From the NCBI RefSeq assembly GCF_030463565.1, contig NC_134653.1, forward strand, positions 28,519,150-28,583,149: a stretch of 64,000 bases of DNA, given 5' to 3'. The translations under genes and the position numbers were made by a program. This stretch comes from Pelecanus crispus (taxonomy: Eukaryota > Chordata > Aves > Pelecaniformes > Pelecanidae). Shown here piece after piece: positions 36,701 through 50,800 of this stretch (position 1 is its first letter; every line of letters starts with the position of its first letter). Under the pieces are notes generated by a model. It was not told the origin of the DNA. It searched no databases and saw only the letters and a list, made by a program, of their open reading frames with translations.

Positions 36701-38530
36701 ACAGCACCCTCCCAGTTGCAGCACAGCTTTAGGGCTCTGAGTCACCACAGGTACAAGCTGATAGCTGGGTTATGAAATGCAGCAATACTGGGGCAAATGC
36801 ATGGCCCTTTCAGCTGTCCCTGCAGCTGGGGAGGGATCTCCAGGACAGGGATGAGGCAGGCAGCTGGGAGTGTTAAATCCACTAGCGATTGTGACTCAGA
36901 CCCCTTAGTTACAGGGTTTGTTAGAGCAAACAAGACCTCAGAGTACTGGGAGAAATGGGAGGGGATTTGATAAAGATCCTCCCAATTGGCCTGCTTATTT
37001 CTTGTGTGGACTCAGCAAACTGCAGAGAGAAGCAGTCTGCACAGGAGTATCTGCATACAGAATGCTGCTAATGTTGTGAACTTGTTGCGATAGTTAATAC
37101 TGAGCTTCATGCTCAGGGTTGCAGGAAGGACATGGGTAGTAACAGCCTTGGACCAAAATGTCATCTCTCTCACCACATGCCAGATACCAGTGAGCACAAA
37201 AACAAACTGCTGTCTCATTTTCTTCTGCAAGACCAAATCTCATTCCCTTATCTCATGCATACCTGCAAATGCAGCAGCAGCAGTAGTTCTCGTTGACACA
37301 AATAAACAATGCCTTAAATACAGCACCGTTGGCACTTTGTCCACCATTTTTCCTTTTTTTGCCAAGAACTGACCATGTACTCAGCCCTGTACCTCCCAGT
37401 CTCTAAGCTCCACTCCTGTGAAACCTTTCAAGCAAACCACTGTTTAAGAATCGGTCCTGGCAGTATCAAGACTGTACTGCCTGCCAGATGTCTCTCCAAA
37501 TCAGATGCTTAACTGATCATCTTGAACCCTCCCTCATACATTTGGTTCTTTGCAACCACCAAAAAATGTTTCTGCAACTCTGAGCCTCGCAAACAAGAGG
37601 ATGCCAGAAAGCCACTATTGCTTGTAAAAGCAGAAGGACTAACAGACTCAAAATTCTGCAGACTCTGCACTGCATCCAGATCTGTCCAAGCTGAAGATAA
37701 CCTAAGGGGAAAGCAGGGTTTACTCATTTTCAAAAGTCTTCATTTTTTTGGCTGCCTCTCCCCAAACACTACTTCTCATTTTGACTGTTTTATTCTTCTG
37801 TCTTCTTCGCTTGAGACTTCAGACTTACTTTAAACTTAGCTCACAGACTGCAAGGAGGTCACTCTACGTATGCTTCCAAAATCCACCTCTTTCCAGCAAA
37901 GCTTCCATCCTGCCACCCTTATCCTGCAGCACTGCACAACAGTGGGCCAGGGCCGCAGTACCTCAGGCGCATTTGGCCAGCCTTCTCTGTCAGACAGTTT
38001 CTCAGCTTTGGGGATTACAGCCCCAGGCGCATTATGAAAGGCAGCCCAGCAAGGTTGTGGGGTGTTGAAAACTTTGCTACAGTCCAAAGCAAAGGATCTT
38101 CCTCCTTTCCTTCCCTACACACTATTCTTGTCAAAGTCAAGGATTTTGTGGCAGTCCTCAAAATACACAAATTATAGACTCTTGTCATGAATCAAGACTT
38201 AAAACATCTCTCCATTTAAGAGTGGAAGGGGAGCAGCAAGGCACAGGGGAAGGTACTTTTGCCCCAGATTTGGTTTTGAAAAGGGAATTGGCAGTTTATG
38301 CATGTGCTTTACCCTGTAATCTGGAAGCTCCTTAGGACAGGACCCCTAGAAGCATTTTATACTGAACTATATATACACCCCACAGCAAAAGAACCAGCGG
38401 CTCCCCGCGTCCATTCCAGCCTGCTCAGCTTCTCCTAAATCAACACTGCCAGAAGGCAAGACAGCACTATAACAAATTAGCACCACTCACAACTTGTTGA
38501 AGTTGCTGTTCCATTGTTTGTTTATTTAAA

Positions 38531-38564
38531 ACACGCGTGCGCACGCACACACACGCTCACACAA
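38531..38564. repeat. Alternating purine-pyrimidine tract (CA/CG)
   Basis: The run alternates C or T with A or G almost without a break (ACACGCGTGCGCACGCACAC and onward). This is a short CA-type microsatellite with CpG/GpC steps, a sequence type that favours Z-DNA. Confidence 0.7.
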
Positions 38565-41500
38565 ACCTCCCAAGCTTGCTCTCTGCTGCCATCACCCAAA
38601 CTCCAGATTTGTAGTCTCAGAGAGAGAGGCAGGCAAGGCGGTGGATTAAACCCATGCAGAGCAACAGTCACTGCACTGGGACTCTGCCTGGGTTTTGCTC
38701 TTTCGCTACAAGCAAAACAAAAGAATGCCCACACTGTTCCAGCCTGGAAGATCAAGGTGTTGAAATCCTTATTTTGGCACTTGACTAGGGAAGTGGTGTT
38801 AAGAAAAAGAAAGAGCCACAGGCTTGAAAGGACCCAGCACTAATAAAACTCTTAGTGCTAATGCTATTTATGAACATCCAAGGGATAATCTGCACCCCTT
38901 ATCAGCCCACAAGATTATAAGATCTTTCAAATAGGAAACATGTCTTACTTCATAAAGCGCTGTATAAGTTTACAGAGCACAATATTAGTGGTAATAAATA
39001 ATTGTCAAAGTAGAGCAAAAAGGTGGCTGTAAAACCTGAAAAAGTACTGCCGTTCCCATTTCATTCTGAGCTCTGGGTAGTAATACTGTAGGTTGACTGG
39101 TTGTTCTGGCTTGGTTTACTCCTATGCACCAATCTGGTTTTATTTTAAGAGATTATCTGGGAAATGTGCTATGCTTTTATTTACACTGGAGAGATTAATG
39201 TTTATCATGAGGTGATCATGACATGGGTATTTTAAAAAGCTGTAGTAGATTCTTATCCTTCCACCAAATACAGTCTAATTTGCCAGCATGCATCTGTGTG
39301 CCAGCAATGATTCCTTTACACAGCACTTCTATCTGTGGGCACTTCCTCCACGCAGAGCACCTTGCTATCTGAGCAATTGCTCACCAGTTGCGTCACGTAG
39401 CCTATAGAGACAGCTTTTTCATTTCTCTTGGTTTATACGACATTAAGTTCTGAGTTGCTGCAGGCATAGTTTAAAGGACAATAAAGTCAGCATCATCACC
39501 TCAAACGCTTACTTAACATGCTTTCATTTAGTTATTTTTTTCATTTTAGAGAAATTTTTCTGGTTTATGAATGCTCTAAATGTTTTGCATCTTCTGGCTG
39601 CTGTATCATGTCCTGACAGAGCGCTGCATCCTCCAAAGCATCTCTGCTAGCCTGGGCGGAGCACAGTTTTGGTTTCTGGACAGGGGAACACTAGATACTA
39701 CAGTTACCTCCACCAGTCTAACAACAATTAAGAAAATGACTAGATTTTATACTCAGATTGAGACCTTTGCATGGAATTCTGTGGGTGCCAAAACAATTAC
39801 AATTTTATTCTTCAGATAACCCATAGTTTATCAAATGTTTAAATACCCAAGCCTAAGTATTTCAAAAGCTACTCACTTTACATTTGTCACCTAAGGAAAT
39901 TGCTAAGCAATTTGTGCATTTATTTCCTGTCAGAAAAAAGTGTCGAAGAGCACACCAGAATGGATCACCCTCCTTCTTTCAGCACTATTAAAACCATCTC
40001 ATTGGTAATTATTCTCCTCAAGATGGGTGTGGGGGAATGAAAAGCTGGAGCAGATTCTATTTATAGAAAATAACCTTGGGAAGAAAAAATGAGGTACCAG
40101 AGAAACAGGCATGAGGGGTGAAGTGACAGTGCTGAAACTAGCCCAAGACACAGGTGTACCAGGTGGCTGTGCCAAACAGCTCCAAGAACACAAATGTGGC
40201 CACACCTCCTCCAAGACTTAGGCTTGGCTGGCACGTTTCATAGGCACCCAGATGAGAATTCACAGAGACAATTCATGTATTTAAAAGCTTGAGCAAGAGT
40301 TAAAAAAAAACCCCACACTAAAAGGCTATTTTAAAACTGCTGGATCACTTCCCATAGAACTCTCCCCTCTCAGCAAGGAAAGTGGTTAAAGAAAAAACAA
40401 AAAACCAAACAGAACCAAAACAAAAAAACCAAAACAGCCAGAGGGACTGAAACCTCCGTTACACAGATGAAACAACTCAGCAGTTTTATAGCTACACAAA
40501 TAGGATCAGAATCTGGCCAAAGGAGTAATACATGTACAAACTACTGCTACCAGCCACAACAAACATTGATACTACACCTTAGACTGGAAGGAAAAAATAA
40601 AATTCTTATATCCTTATCACTTCCAGCAGAGCCCACTAATGTAACAGCATGAAGAGACTCCCAGAGGATGAAAAAAGTATGTTTAGTGTGGGTATGTTTG
40701 GACTAAAATCTCTCTCTTGGCATTGTGCATTCCCAAACGCCTGCATCTAGTATCTTGCTGCTTTCAGTCCCTGGCCCTTGGCTGCGCATTATTCAGCCAC
40801 TCACAGTTCTGTCACGGAGAAGGGCTGAATAAATTGTAGCATTGTTATGCCACAGTGCAGGTGCTCCAAAACACACATGTCCTGAGGCTCGTGAACTTGA
40901 GAAGAGATATACCTCATCAGCCATAGGGACGTTCTGATGCCATCTAGCTTTCTCTGACCCATCAAGTCAGTCCACCTAGGGTTAATCTATTCCCTTCTCC
41001 AGGCGTTTTCTTGGCAGACACCACACTCAAGGAATATGTTTTAACAGCAGGAAAACCACCCCAAAATCCAAACTGAAACAACAGTCAACTAAGTGGCATA
41101 GGTAGCATCCTTCTTATCATAGACTATCCTCCATCATGGATGCTAACACAGCTTTCACACACCTTCTTTCTCTGCTACCTCAGTGTAAGAAGCCCGACAA
41201 TAATCCCAAATCCTCAGACCCTTCCAGGACCAGTCTTTGCACACGCAGACCCATTCCAGACAATTAAAGTCTTATAACAGGGTATGTAATGTAAAAGCCT
41301 TTTTAATCTTGTGCAGGCAAGAAATAGCAGGGACCTGCCTGCAGAAAAATTAAAGAGTATATAGTAATTAATCAAATTGATTTAACACAGCCAGCTGCAT
41401 GTGAGAATGCTGGCCCAGGCAGAGATAGTCCCAATGGTACGCATTTGCTTACAAATAGGCAAGGTGCTTTGGCACAGCTACTGCATCCTTTGAAAAAGTT

Positions 41501-44289
41501 GGTTTTGACATGTTGGGAAAGGACTTGGATTTTCCAGCTGCTCTCTAAGCAGGAGGCAATTCAGCAAACACACCCAAGACTTGCAGCAGACACCACTCTA
41601 AAATTTGTCTTCATTATGTTCTAATTTTCACACAACTTTGTTATTTGCAATAGCCAGAAAAAAAAGTGGTGATTAAATTTTTCATGTTTCTAAAAACAGA
41701 GGAAAGGTCAGGAAAGCACTGTTACACATAATTTCTTCTTTCTCTAGCAGCAGCCATTGAGTGTGCTGGGCCAGGTTTTACTGCTCACATTTTCCCTGTT
41801 ATTCTTGAACCAACAAATCAAATATGGGTGTCAGGTTCAATGGGTTTCAAAACAAAAGGTGTAGTGGAAGGGGGATTATTGTCATTTTTTTTTTTTTTAA
41901 AGACAGTTACTCTTAACAAAGAGTGAAATTGCTGAGAAAATAGTATTTGCAAGATGGCAAAGCAGAATTTACTTCCCCCCCCCCCCCAAGGACTGGGTCA
42001 CTGAGAGGTATGCAAAGCTTCAGACAGGACTAACAACTGTGCTGAAATTTAGTGAGGTGCCCAAAAATGACTGATGAGTTTGGGTCTTTCAATGGGATGA
42101 GTGGCACAGTAGAAATTCTTAGTCGTGCTAGCTTTTATTCATATGTGTTTTTTATTATTATTCATGTAAAACTTTCATTGTAGGAGACAAACATAATTAT
42201 TACAAGGTATGTAAAGCACACCAGAACTTCAGAAAGAAGCCTCAAGTCTGACCATCTCTCATATGAAAGAAAGGATGATTATTACAATCCACTTTTTTTC
42301 TTTAACTTAATTTTTATTTTCCTGGGAAGTGTGAAAAAGCTTTTTTGTTAATTTGGTTTTTAATTGATCATATTATTTAAAGGACTCAGTGAGGAATCTA
42401 AAAATCTGCAGAAGGGTTTGTTGGGGGCAATTAAAAGGAGAAAAGCCTCATAAAAACAACCCTGCCTCCTCCAAACACGGAGTTTGTTCCTCTGCTGCAC
42501 ATGCGCACTAATGCCCTTTTGCCTCCCCGTGAGAGAAACAAATCCAAAAGATCTGGCATAAAAGGCCTGGAAGACACTGCACTCAGTTGGACACATGACG
42601 GGGTGGTGCTGGGAGGCAAAGAGGCAGCTGAAGTTATATGGGAATAACAACAACATTCACAGAAGTTCCCCTTGGATACATGTCAGCATGTGGGAATGAT
42701 GGATTAAGATTGAGTATTTGCATTTCCCAGTCAGATGCCAAGATATCAAAGCTGGCATGCTAAGGTGTTCTGGCATTCCTTGAAGGGAGTCTCCAGCTGT
42801 CAACACTGCATGTGTACAGAGCTCTTCTGCTTGCAAGTATCTCTCTCTCTAATAGCACATGCATTTTTAATTTTTTAAAATATGTGATCTAGGTTAGTGC
42901 TCATAAAAGTGAAGGATTAACAGCTACAGTGTAACACAGGCAGCTGGGCAAGCTCTGCTGGCAGATCATGCCAACACAATCAACCCCAAATTAATCCTGC
43001 ACTGTGTTCCCACACACACACAGCAATCAGGTAGTGCCATGGTGCCAAGTTCTTCAGTCAAGATGTAGGAGCGAAGAAGTGCCATGTTATTACCTCTTCT
43101 TCTAAAGGCCGCAGTAGACCATTTTGATGTTTGCATACAATAGGCCCATAAACATCTGAACTGAATTAGAGTGCAGGACTGAATCCTCTGTCAGACATGG
43201 TTTTTAAAATAAGATGTAGCACTTCTGCATCATTGCCCTCTACAACAGACCTCAGTGCTTTTATGTTTCTTTTTTTTAAAGCCAGCATTAACATTGCCAG
43301 TGGTACATTATTTCCCATTATTTTCCCAGCTGGAAAAAAAAAAGAAACAAAAAAAAACAAACCACCGAAAAATAGATCCATCATTACAGATGATGAAGCA
43401 TCGTGATCTGGTTTAGCCCATCCAAGTCAGGATGGCCACTGAAAAGGTTAGGTCTTGCCCTCTTCCTGCATCAATCCTGGTCTGGCTCAGCCTTTGCAGC
43501 CTTATGGTATTCAGGGGTAGTGCAACAGAGCAGGCAGGAGAGCACAGCCAAGGACCAGGAACACTCAACAGCAAAGCTGGCTGTAAAGCCAAATCCCGTG
43601 TGTCGGAGGTCACAGTAGTAATTGAGGATTGTGCTGCAAACTCCAAAACATCCTCCACTACCCAGGAAGGCTGCTGGCAATAGGTGGAAGATGGTGGTGA
43701 GACAGAGGAACAATGAAGAGAAGAGAGTTCTTGCAAATTATTGCTGGCACTGCATGGTGCTTGTGCAATGAGAAGATGGAACAGAGCAGCACTCGGACCA
43801 GGAGGAGCTTCTCTCCCATAGAGGGAGGGACAGAAGGGATACTCCCGCCTGCCTTTGCACCTGAAATTCTCCTCTCTGACACCCCAGTTTGCATAGTCAG
43901 AAGTGAGATCAATGCCTAACTACACAAGATGCTTCCACTTTGTAATGATCTTCATTTCTAGATGCTTAATAGTTGTTGACTTCCTCCCTTGGAATTTTGT
44001 CACAGCCCAGCAAGAATGAAAGTTTAGACGTTCTCCCCAAAGTCCCCAAGATGCATCAGAAGCTGGAATCTGCTGCAGGGCTGCAGTATGTTGTCTCAGC
44101 AGATTCAGTGGGTAACAAGGTCTTCTGAAACAAAGCGTAGTAAGTGTTTCTGCCTGGACTTGCCGAAAGACATTAATGCAAATACAGCTCCAGGAAAATT
44201 AGGGTGGACTCTAGTGGCTGCCTCCCCCTCAGGGGGTTGGTTTTTGGGTTATTTTTTTGGTTTTGTTCCCCTCCCCCCCCCGCCCCTTC

Positions 44290-44720
44290 AATCCTGATTA
44301 AATTCATTACAGTTGCATTTAAACCGAGGTTGCGATTTAAATTTTCCAAAGCAGGCAGGGCAGGTTTGAAAGCCTGATATATCGGAGTTTATGCGCTTCC
44401 TGAAGAACTAGGGTAGTTGCAGAGCCTTCCCCAAGGGGTGCCTGGCTGGGCCCCTCACCCTCTTGACATGTTTGCTGTCACACAGGCCACTGGATTCCTG
44501 GCAAGTCGAGCAGGCTTGCTCCTTACAACCAAGCAGCCCCACATTCAAGCATGCCAGTACTTTCCTTGAAGGTATTTACAGTTTACTTTTTAGTGCTACT
44601 TTAAGTTCAAAGGGGCTAGTAAAGCCCCATTAAGCCATTTACATCAAACTGGTTAGTTAATTATCCTGTTGCAGGCTTTAAATTAGCAATTTATAACCCC
44701 TTCCCTAGAGATGCCAGTAT
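44290..44720. promoter_or_regulatory. Candidate conserved non-coding element
   Basis: Two unique, non-repetitive segments (about 44290-44420 and 44560-44720) contain TGATTAAATTCATTAC, TTAGTTAATTATCC and TTTAAATTAGCAATTTAT, all dense in homeobox cores. They flank a region without repeats and lie just before the long C/A tract. This is inference from composition only. Confidence 0.25.
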
Positions 44721-44781
44721 TTGGAAACAACTCAGCTGGGACATTTTGCAGGGTGCAGTTAAAGAACAAAAAACCCCACTA

Positions 44782-44784
44782 CCC

Positions 44785-44815
<31 letters not shown>

Positions 44816-44818
44816 AAA
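44782..44818. repeat. Homopolymer junction C24 then A13
   Basis: Twenty-four C residues are followed directly by thirteen A residues, then by an A/C-only stretch to about 44862. The C run can form an i-motif and its complement is a pure G24 tract. Exact length is likely variable and subject to sequencing error. Confidence 0.9.
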
Positions 44819-44862
44819 CAAACCCAAAAAAACCCCACCCAAACCAACCCCCAAACAAACAG

Positions 44863-47800
44863 AATAAATCTATTCAGTTTTTGGTTGGAAATCTATTAAC
44901 TCTGGGAGATGCCAGTAGGGACAGGGGTGGGAGAGAGCCCACCATTACCAGCTAGCAAGGATAGTGAGGCCATGGCTACCTTAGGCTGTGTCTGTGCAGC
45001 AAAATGCAGTGATGTGCAGAGATGCAAAGCTAGCCTGGGAGGCATCACAGCTACATGAGGGTGATGCTTCCCTTACAATGAGATGTTCTGCTTCTTAGTG
45101 TCATAATCAAAGGTATTTTCACATTCGTATGTACAAAAATGTGTCTGCCCACAAGGAGGAAAAACTATTTGAGGCTTTGGGGCTGGTCAAACTATGAATG
45201 CCAGCATACAGGGACTAAAGAGGACCATGAGTTTCATAGTCAGCACCTCAGCTCGCCCATGCAGGCGAGGAGGCTCTTGCCACACTGCAGCCATCTTTCA
45301 GCTTAGAATTAACAAGATTCAGATTTATATCCCTTTGCCGTAAGGGTCAATGACCTGCTCATTGTGAGCGTACCCCATGGGCCAGGTGAGGCTGGAGCAG
45401 AAGAGTCTCCATTCCAGGGTCCTCTCCCCTGCCAGCAGCATTTCATTGCCGAGAAGGAGAATCTGTTGTCCCCTCAGGGTCTGGTTATTCCAGTCCACCC
45501 CACTCAGAACTCAGAGCTGTTATAGAAGGGAACAACAACCACCTCCCCCTCTAAATACCTGACTGCCCAAACTAACCAGGTCCTACAGTAAAACATGCTT
45601 CTCAGCCTCTCTTCCTTATTTCCACCAGCCATTATTAGTTCTACAAACAATTGGCATACTGGATGTTTATTGGCAAATTCTATTTAAAATAAAGATGGGA
45701 GGGAAGGACTGTCCAGTTGCTTCTATTTTCACACAACAATCTATCAGGTACAGGAGAAATCTTGGCCCCGATCCTGGGAGGCTGTCCCAACCAACAAGCA
45801 CTTAAAACCTCACCAAGAGCAGGAATCTGTGGAAAGAAGGGGCATGTGGAGTGAGACCAAGGCCAACTAGGAGATTCCACATTAACATGAAAAAAAGGCA
45901 CATGAAGTTTGAGAGAAAATTTCCATTGTACTTGAAAGACAAGACAGACAGATGGAATCAAGTCATATGACAGACCCTGTGATTTTTTTCCTCCATCTTA
46001 ATACACCCCCTTTTCAATGGCAAAAAAAAAAAAAAAAAAATCTGCCAAACAAGTGTCAGATTACCTTAAAAAAAGACACATAAAAATGTAAGCAAGTTCA
46101 TTTCTTTATACTACACAACCATGAGATTTATTTTGCATTTGCTTGCTGCTTCTTTGGTATGGAAGGTAGCCATTTCACAACAATTTTTGGGATGGGGGGG
46201 CAGACAGGAAGAAGAGAGGGAAGGACACTCAGAGATTTCAAAGCAAAGGGACAAAATACTTTTTGTGCTAAATTTGGTAAGATGATATCACTTATGTGAT
46301 TTACTGCTCCAAATTGCAAGACAGAGGCCTTATAATAAAAATACAGGTAAACACAACGTAAAATCTAAATTATCTAAAGGACTGAAAAACCCAGCCCCAC
46401 ACATAGATGACATTCTCTGAATTCTCTGCCCTTTCTTGGGAGCAGTTACACCCAAACCATCACTCAGCCCAGAAGCTGTTCGCTCCTGCTAATCACTCTG
46501 GAATCACACACTAAGGTAAAAAAAGTTCAAATGCAAACAGTAACCTGGCCTTTAAAACAGCCCAGTGCTAACAGGCCACAGGACTGCATAATATTAGGGA
46601 ATTATAAAATAATGTGAAACTGGGAAGAAAGCAGAAAGCAAAGCCCTCCTGTGGATGAAATGGGAGTCTTTCCTGCTCCACCAAAACCTTCCATTTCCAA
46701 GGCATGCAATACCCCAGCCTGTGCCTAAAACAGGTGTGTCTCCTTAAATACCTCACATGTCACACTTGTGTCTCATGGATACAGTCCTGTGGGATTATAT
46801 TAGTACCAGTGCAGACCAGCTGTAGCTACCCCCAGCAATATCCTGTAACTCCTTGGATGGGGGGGAGCTGCTCTCCGTAGCATGCAGAGCCCCCTGCCAC
46901 ATGACTTTCTGGAGACAGACAGCGACCCTGCGACTGCAGCTTCAGAGCATTTGTGCTCTGGGGGCTGAATCAATTCAGGGACAACCTCCTCCAAGAGCAG
47001 GAACAAGGTGCTGCCAAGAGGAAGTGAACAGAGGGCTCCATGTACTCTTTTTTACCCCCTCCTCTGCACTTACTACCAGCAAATCCTCACCTGATTGGTG
47101 CTAAACAGACACTCTGAAGATCTCCTTTAAATAAAAAAAGATGCACAGCTAACAGAGCGAAGTCCACTCAGCCATTCCCAAGCAGAAAATGCTAACAGGG
47201 CGCAAGGCAGATATGGCTAGTGCAGGATGAAGGAAGGACAAAGGAGAGCGAGCCTCATACATCCCTAAGTCAGTGCAGGAAGATACACCCGTTGGCAATT
47301 TCAACCTAATTCTTCACCAAGCATTGGAGGATACTAGCTGCTGGCCTAAGCAGCTGAAAGAGCCAACAAGAAAATTCTCAGGGCAGCAAATGCATTAATG
47401 GCATTTTCTGTGTCATATCTTCGTGACTGGCACAGGTAATAAAACCAGAAGAGCTACTTGGTTGAGCTATAGCTCTGCATCACAATACAGAGGTACTCTT
47501 CAGCATGAATAAGAACTGGCCCCGTGCCACCCATCTCATGGAAACCATCTTGTAGTACTTAACAGGGAGCTGGAGCACCAATGGATGTGCGAAGCTGCTG
47601 ACCAGCATGCATGGGCTCAGAGGTGGAGGACCACAGGGCCCTGTAGGATCCTCCTTTCTTATTCCTCCTTAACAGCACAAGTGCCTTAATTTTCCAGTGA
47701 GCTATTCTTGCATTCAGGCAACAGCTTTTAGGAGACAGAGTGCACGAGCAAGAATGCATGTACCAATCTTGACAAAAAATCTAATTTATGAGGAATCTAC

Positions 47801-50800
47801 CACATCCATAAGTTATTCCACTGGTTAATTAATTCAGATTTCCAGGTTTGAGCACACATCAGGTTTGTCTGTTCATCCCTATGGTAAGGTAAATGGCCCC
47901 AGGCATCACGAGCAGCCATCAGGGATGAAGGCAGTGCCAAGCTAAACGTTCTTCTGAAGTGGCATAGGTAGAACTTTTCAGTCCACCTCTGCTTTATAAC
48001 CCCTTGAGGGCTGGGTGATACAGTGGGTTCAGTGAACCCAACTCATCAGTCCAGTGCAGGAAGCAAAGGGAAATTCTCATGTACTCTACGTGCCAGTCAT
48101 CTGTTCATCTCACTGGCCATTTATATTCAAATGAATCCAGAATAAGGCCATTCCATGATACTTAATTCTCAACAAATGAGCAGGACCTCAAAATCCATCT
48201 ACCCCTAGAAAAACATACACTTCTTGCTACTAGCATTTCTCATTTTCAAGAGGTCTCAAGTCTATAGCCATAAAAATCAGCATTAACATCAGATGAACTC
48301 TTACTTTTTAACTATTTATTACACTGGGTCTTTGATTACCAGGCAAACATCTGTTGCAAATGCCACCCCATGTTCTCAGACACCAGGAGTTTAAATGTTG
48401 AGCAGTTTCCCATAACCAAGATTTAGCATCTTTACATTTTCTTTATTCTTTGCCAGCCGCAGTGTTAGTAACTTCCTGGCCAGTTAGCAGTCAGCCTGGT
48501 AAGAGCACTTAACTTTACACATTTGTCATGAGATCTTATAATACACACTGTCATGTCTTTCTCTAACAACTTGAAACCAAATCACAAGAGCGGGTCTGTG
48601 TCCCCAGCAGACAAATGGAGGCCCAGCTGTATTTCGTAACTGTGAATGTGCACCTCCAGAAACCTTAATACTTAGTGATGCATCTAATGCAGAAGCAAGT
48701 ACTTAAGATGACATTAAAGAAAATCCCCACATTTAGTATAAGAGTGCAATCATTCATTTTTCCACAAACAAAATTTTCAAACTTTGGGAAAATCAGGTCT
48801 TCTTATGAGCAACCTCTACGTATACTCAGATGGAGCTGTGTGTTCCCATAAGGAGATAGCAGCACACACGTTTTCATTCAAGACTCAAAGTCTGAATTTC
48901 TTGGTGAGAGCAAACCAAAATAATTCATTTCAAGTAGGAGTAGCTGAGAACAGAGCCGTCCATGAGCCTCTGTACAGGCCTCCATCCAAATGCTCAACTC
49001 CCACTCTTGTCAGTACTTGCAAACATTTAATCCAACAGAGGTTCTTCACCAACCTACGGCTGTTTTGTGACATGCCTGTTTTGGGGCATAAAATCCTAGA
49101 GAGCGTCCCCTTAAACCAAATGCATTCGTTATGTAATTGAAGAAGTTTTATGGGGCAAAATGGCAAAAATCCTACTGTCGTTAAGAAGAAAATTAGTGAT
49201 CTAGTGCATAGCAATGATTAACCAGATAGCTATCCTTTTTTACTGAGGAACCAGACTCATAATTAAGGTGTTTTTTTCTTAAAATAATATATAAACAAAT
49301 TATTGGAAAGTTTTACACAATTTTAACCAGTAGAATTTCAGAGTTCAAATAAATTACAAGCTATTTCACTGTTGGACTCTGCCTCTAAGGTCATAATTAA
49401 TTTTAATTTTCAGAAGTTACAGTACCAAACATGGGACCAGGAGTAACATAAGAAAAACCTCTTCAGGGCTCTCTTTCAGTTTGTATCAAACACACAGAAG
49501 ACAGGAAAATTGGGTGTCAGGTGCACTTATCTTCAGAGGCAGCTTACATACCTTGAGAAGTAAGAAGTATGTAAAACGTGACAAATTCAAAATTCACTTG
49601 CCCATTTGCATTTTGGGGGAGGGTAATGGAGATGAGACACAGGAAGGGGAGGGAAAAAAGGGACCAAGTGTTACGTTAGTGACTTAATATATGAATACAC
49701 AGAGGGAATCTCCTGTATCTGTGTATCACATCATAGCAAATACAGGAAAAGCCATGGCAATGCCATGCCAGCAGCTAAATGTACTTTTACTTATTTATTC
49801 AGATAACATCCAATGGTAGAGGAAGGGTGGATTTAAATCAAGGTAATTTAAAGCTACAAATTTTAATCTTGTTTTACATGTACACTCTAGTTATTTTCAT
49901 AAAGGATGATCAGTGGCTGGTAACTACTAAGCCATATTGATTTGCAACTAAATATAGTCTGCTCTCAATTTGGTATTACTTTTTGCTAGCCAGAGAGCTG
50001 CACCATCTCCAGTTGAAACATTTATTCTATTTTACAGGTATTTATCCAGCTGACATTTTTCCTCCTTTTATTATTTTAATAAACAGCCAATGACTTTTAT
50101 TAGACATTTTATTTTTCTCATTTGAATCATACTGCCTGAAAATTCAAAAAGTAACCATCCATTGAGAATTTTCTGACTTCATTTTCTTCTCAAGCGTACT
50201 AAACATTTAAGTCCAAACATGTTTAACATTTAAAACAAAATCTTTATTAAAGAGAAGTGAGCTGTAGCTGATGATTTAAAAACTGAATTCTCATTGCCTT
50301 GTCCTTCAAAATGTAGTTACCAGATACTTGCCTCCCCTTCTATCTAGTTCTTACTCACCAGCTTAGAAAAGGAAAACAAGCATCCTAAGTTTCTTAAACT
50401 TTCATTGTTTTCTCAACTGAAGTCCTTTACTTCATTAAATAAACTCAAATGAAAAAAAAAAAAAGTTTAGGCAAAAATAGCCTCAAGGTCTCCCTGCAAA
50501 AGCAGGTACATCTATCAAAAGCCCAGTACTTTCTTACAAACTCTTGTTCCTCATGCTTAGGGACAAACTTTCTGCAGTTGAACGTTCTGTCTTTCCTTAA
50601 ACCTTTGGCAGAAAACAAGTAGTGCCTGCATAAATATAGACCTAAACTCACTAAGCTCTATGAAAATTGTTTAAGGCAGCTGTCGTAATTTCAAGCAAGT
50701 ATTTTATCCTAGGTATTAAAAAGATTGTTCAATTCAGTAGCTTTTAGCCACTACATTTACAATGCACTTGACTTTTGCTCAATATCCCACAGATTCCTAA

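Larger units (their letters stand above)
27732..44781 (-). other. Probable 5' intron and/or upstream flank of HIC2
   Basis: No coding exon or CpG island was found over 17 kb, and no CR1 copy was recognised. Content is unique AT-leaning sequence with short simple repeats: (CTTC)n near 28960, an alternating CG/CA tract at 38531-38564, and a 13-C run at 41975-41987. An octamer ATTTGCAT lies at 28125-28132. It is called intron because the HIC2 coding exon begins at a splice acceptor and no first exon is visible nearer. Confidence 0.5.
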
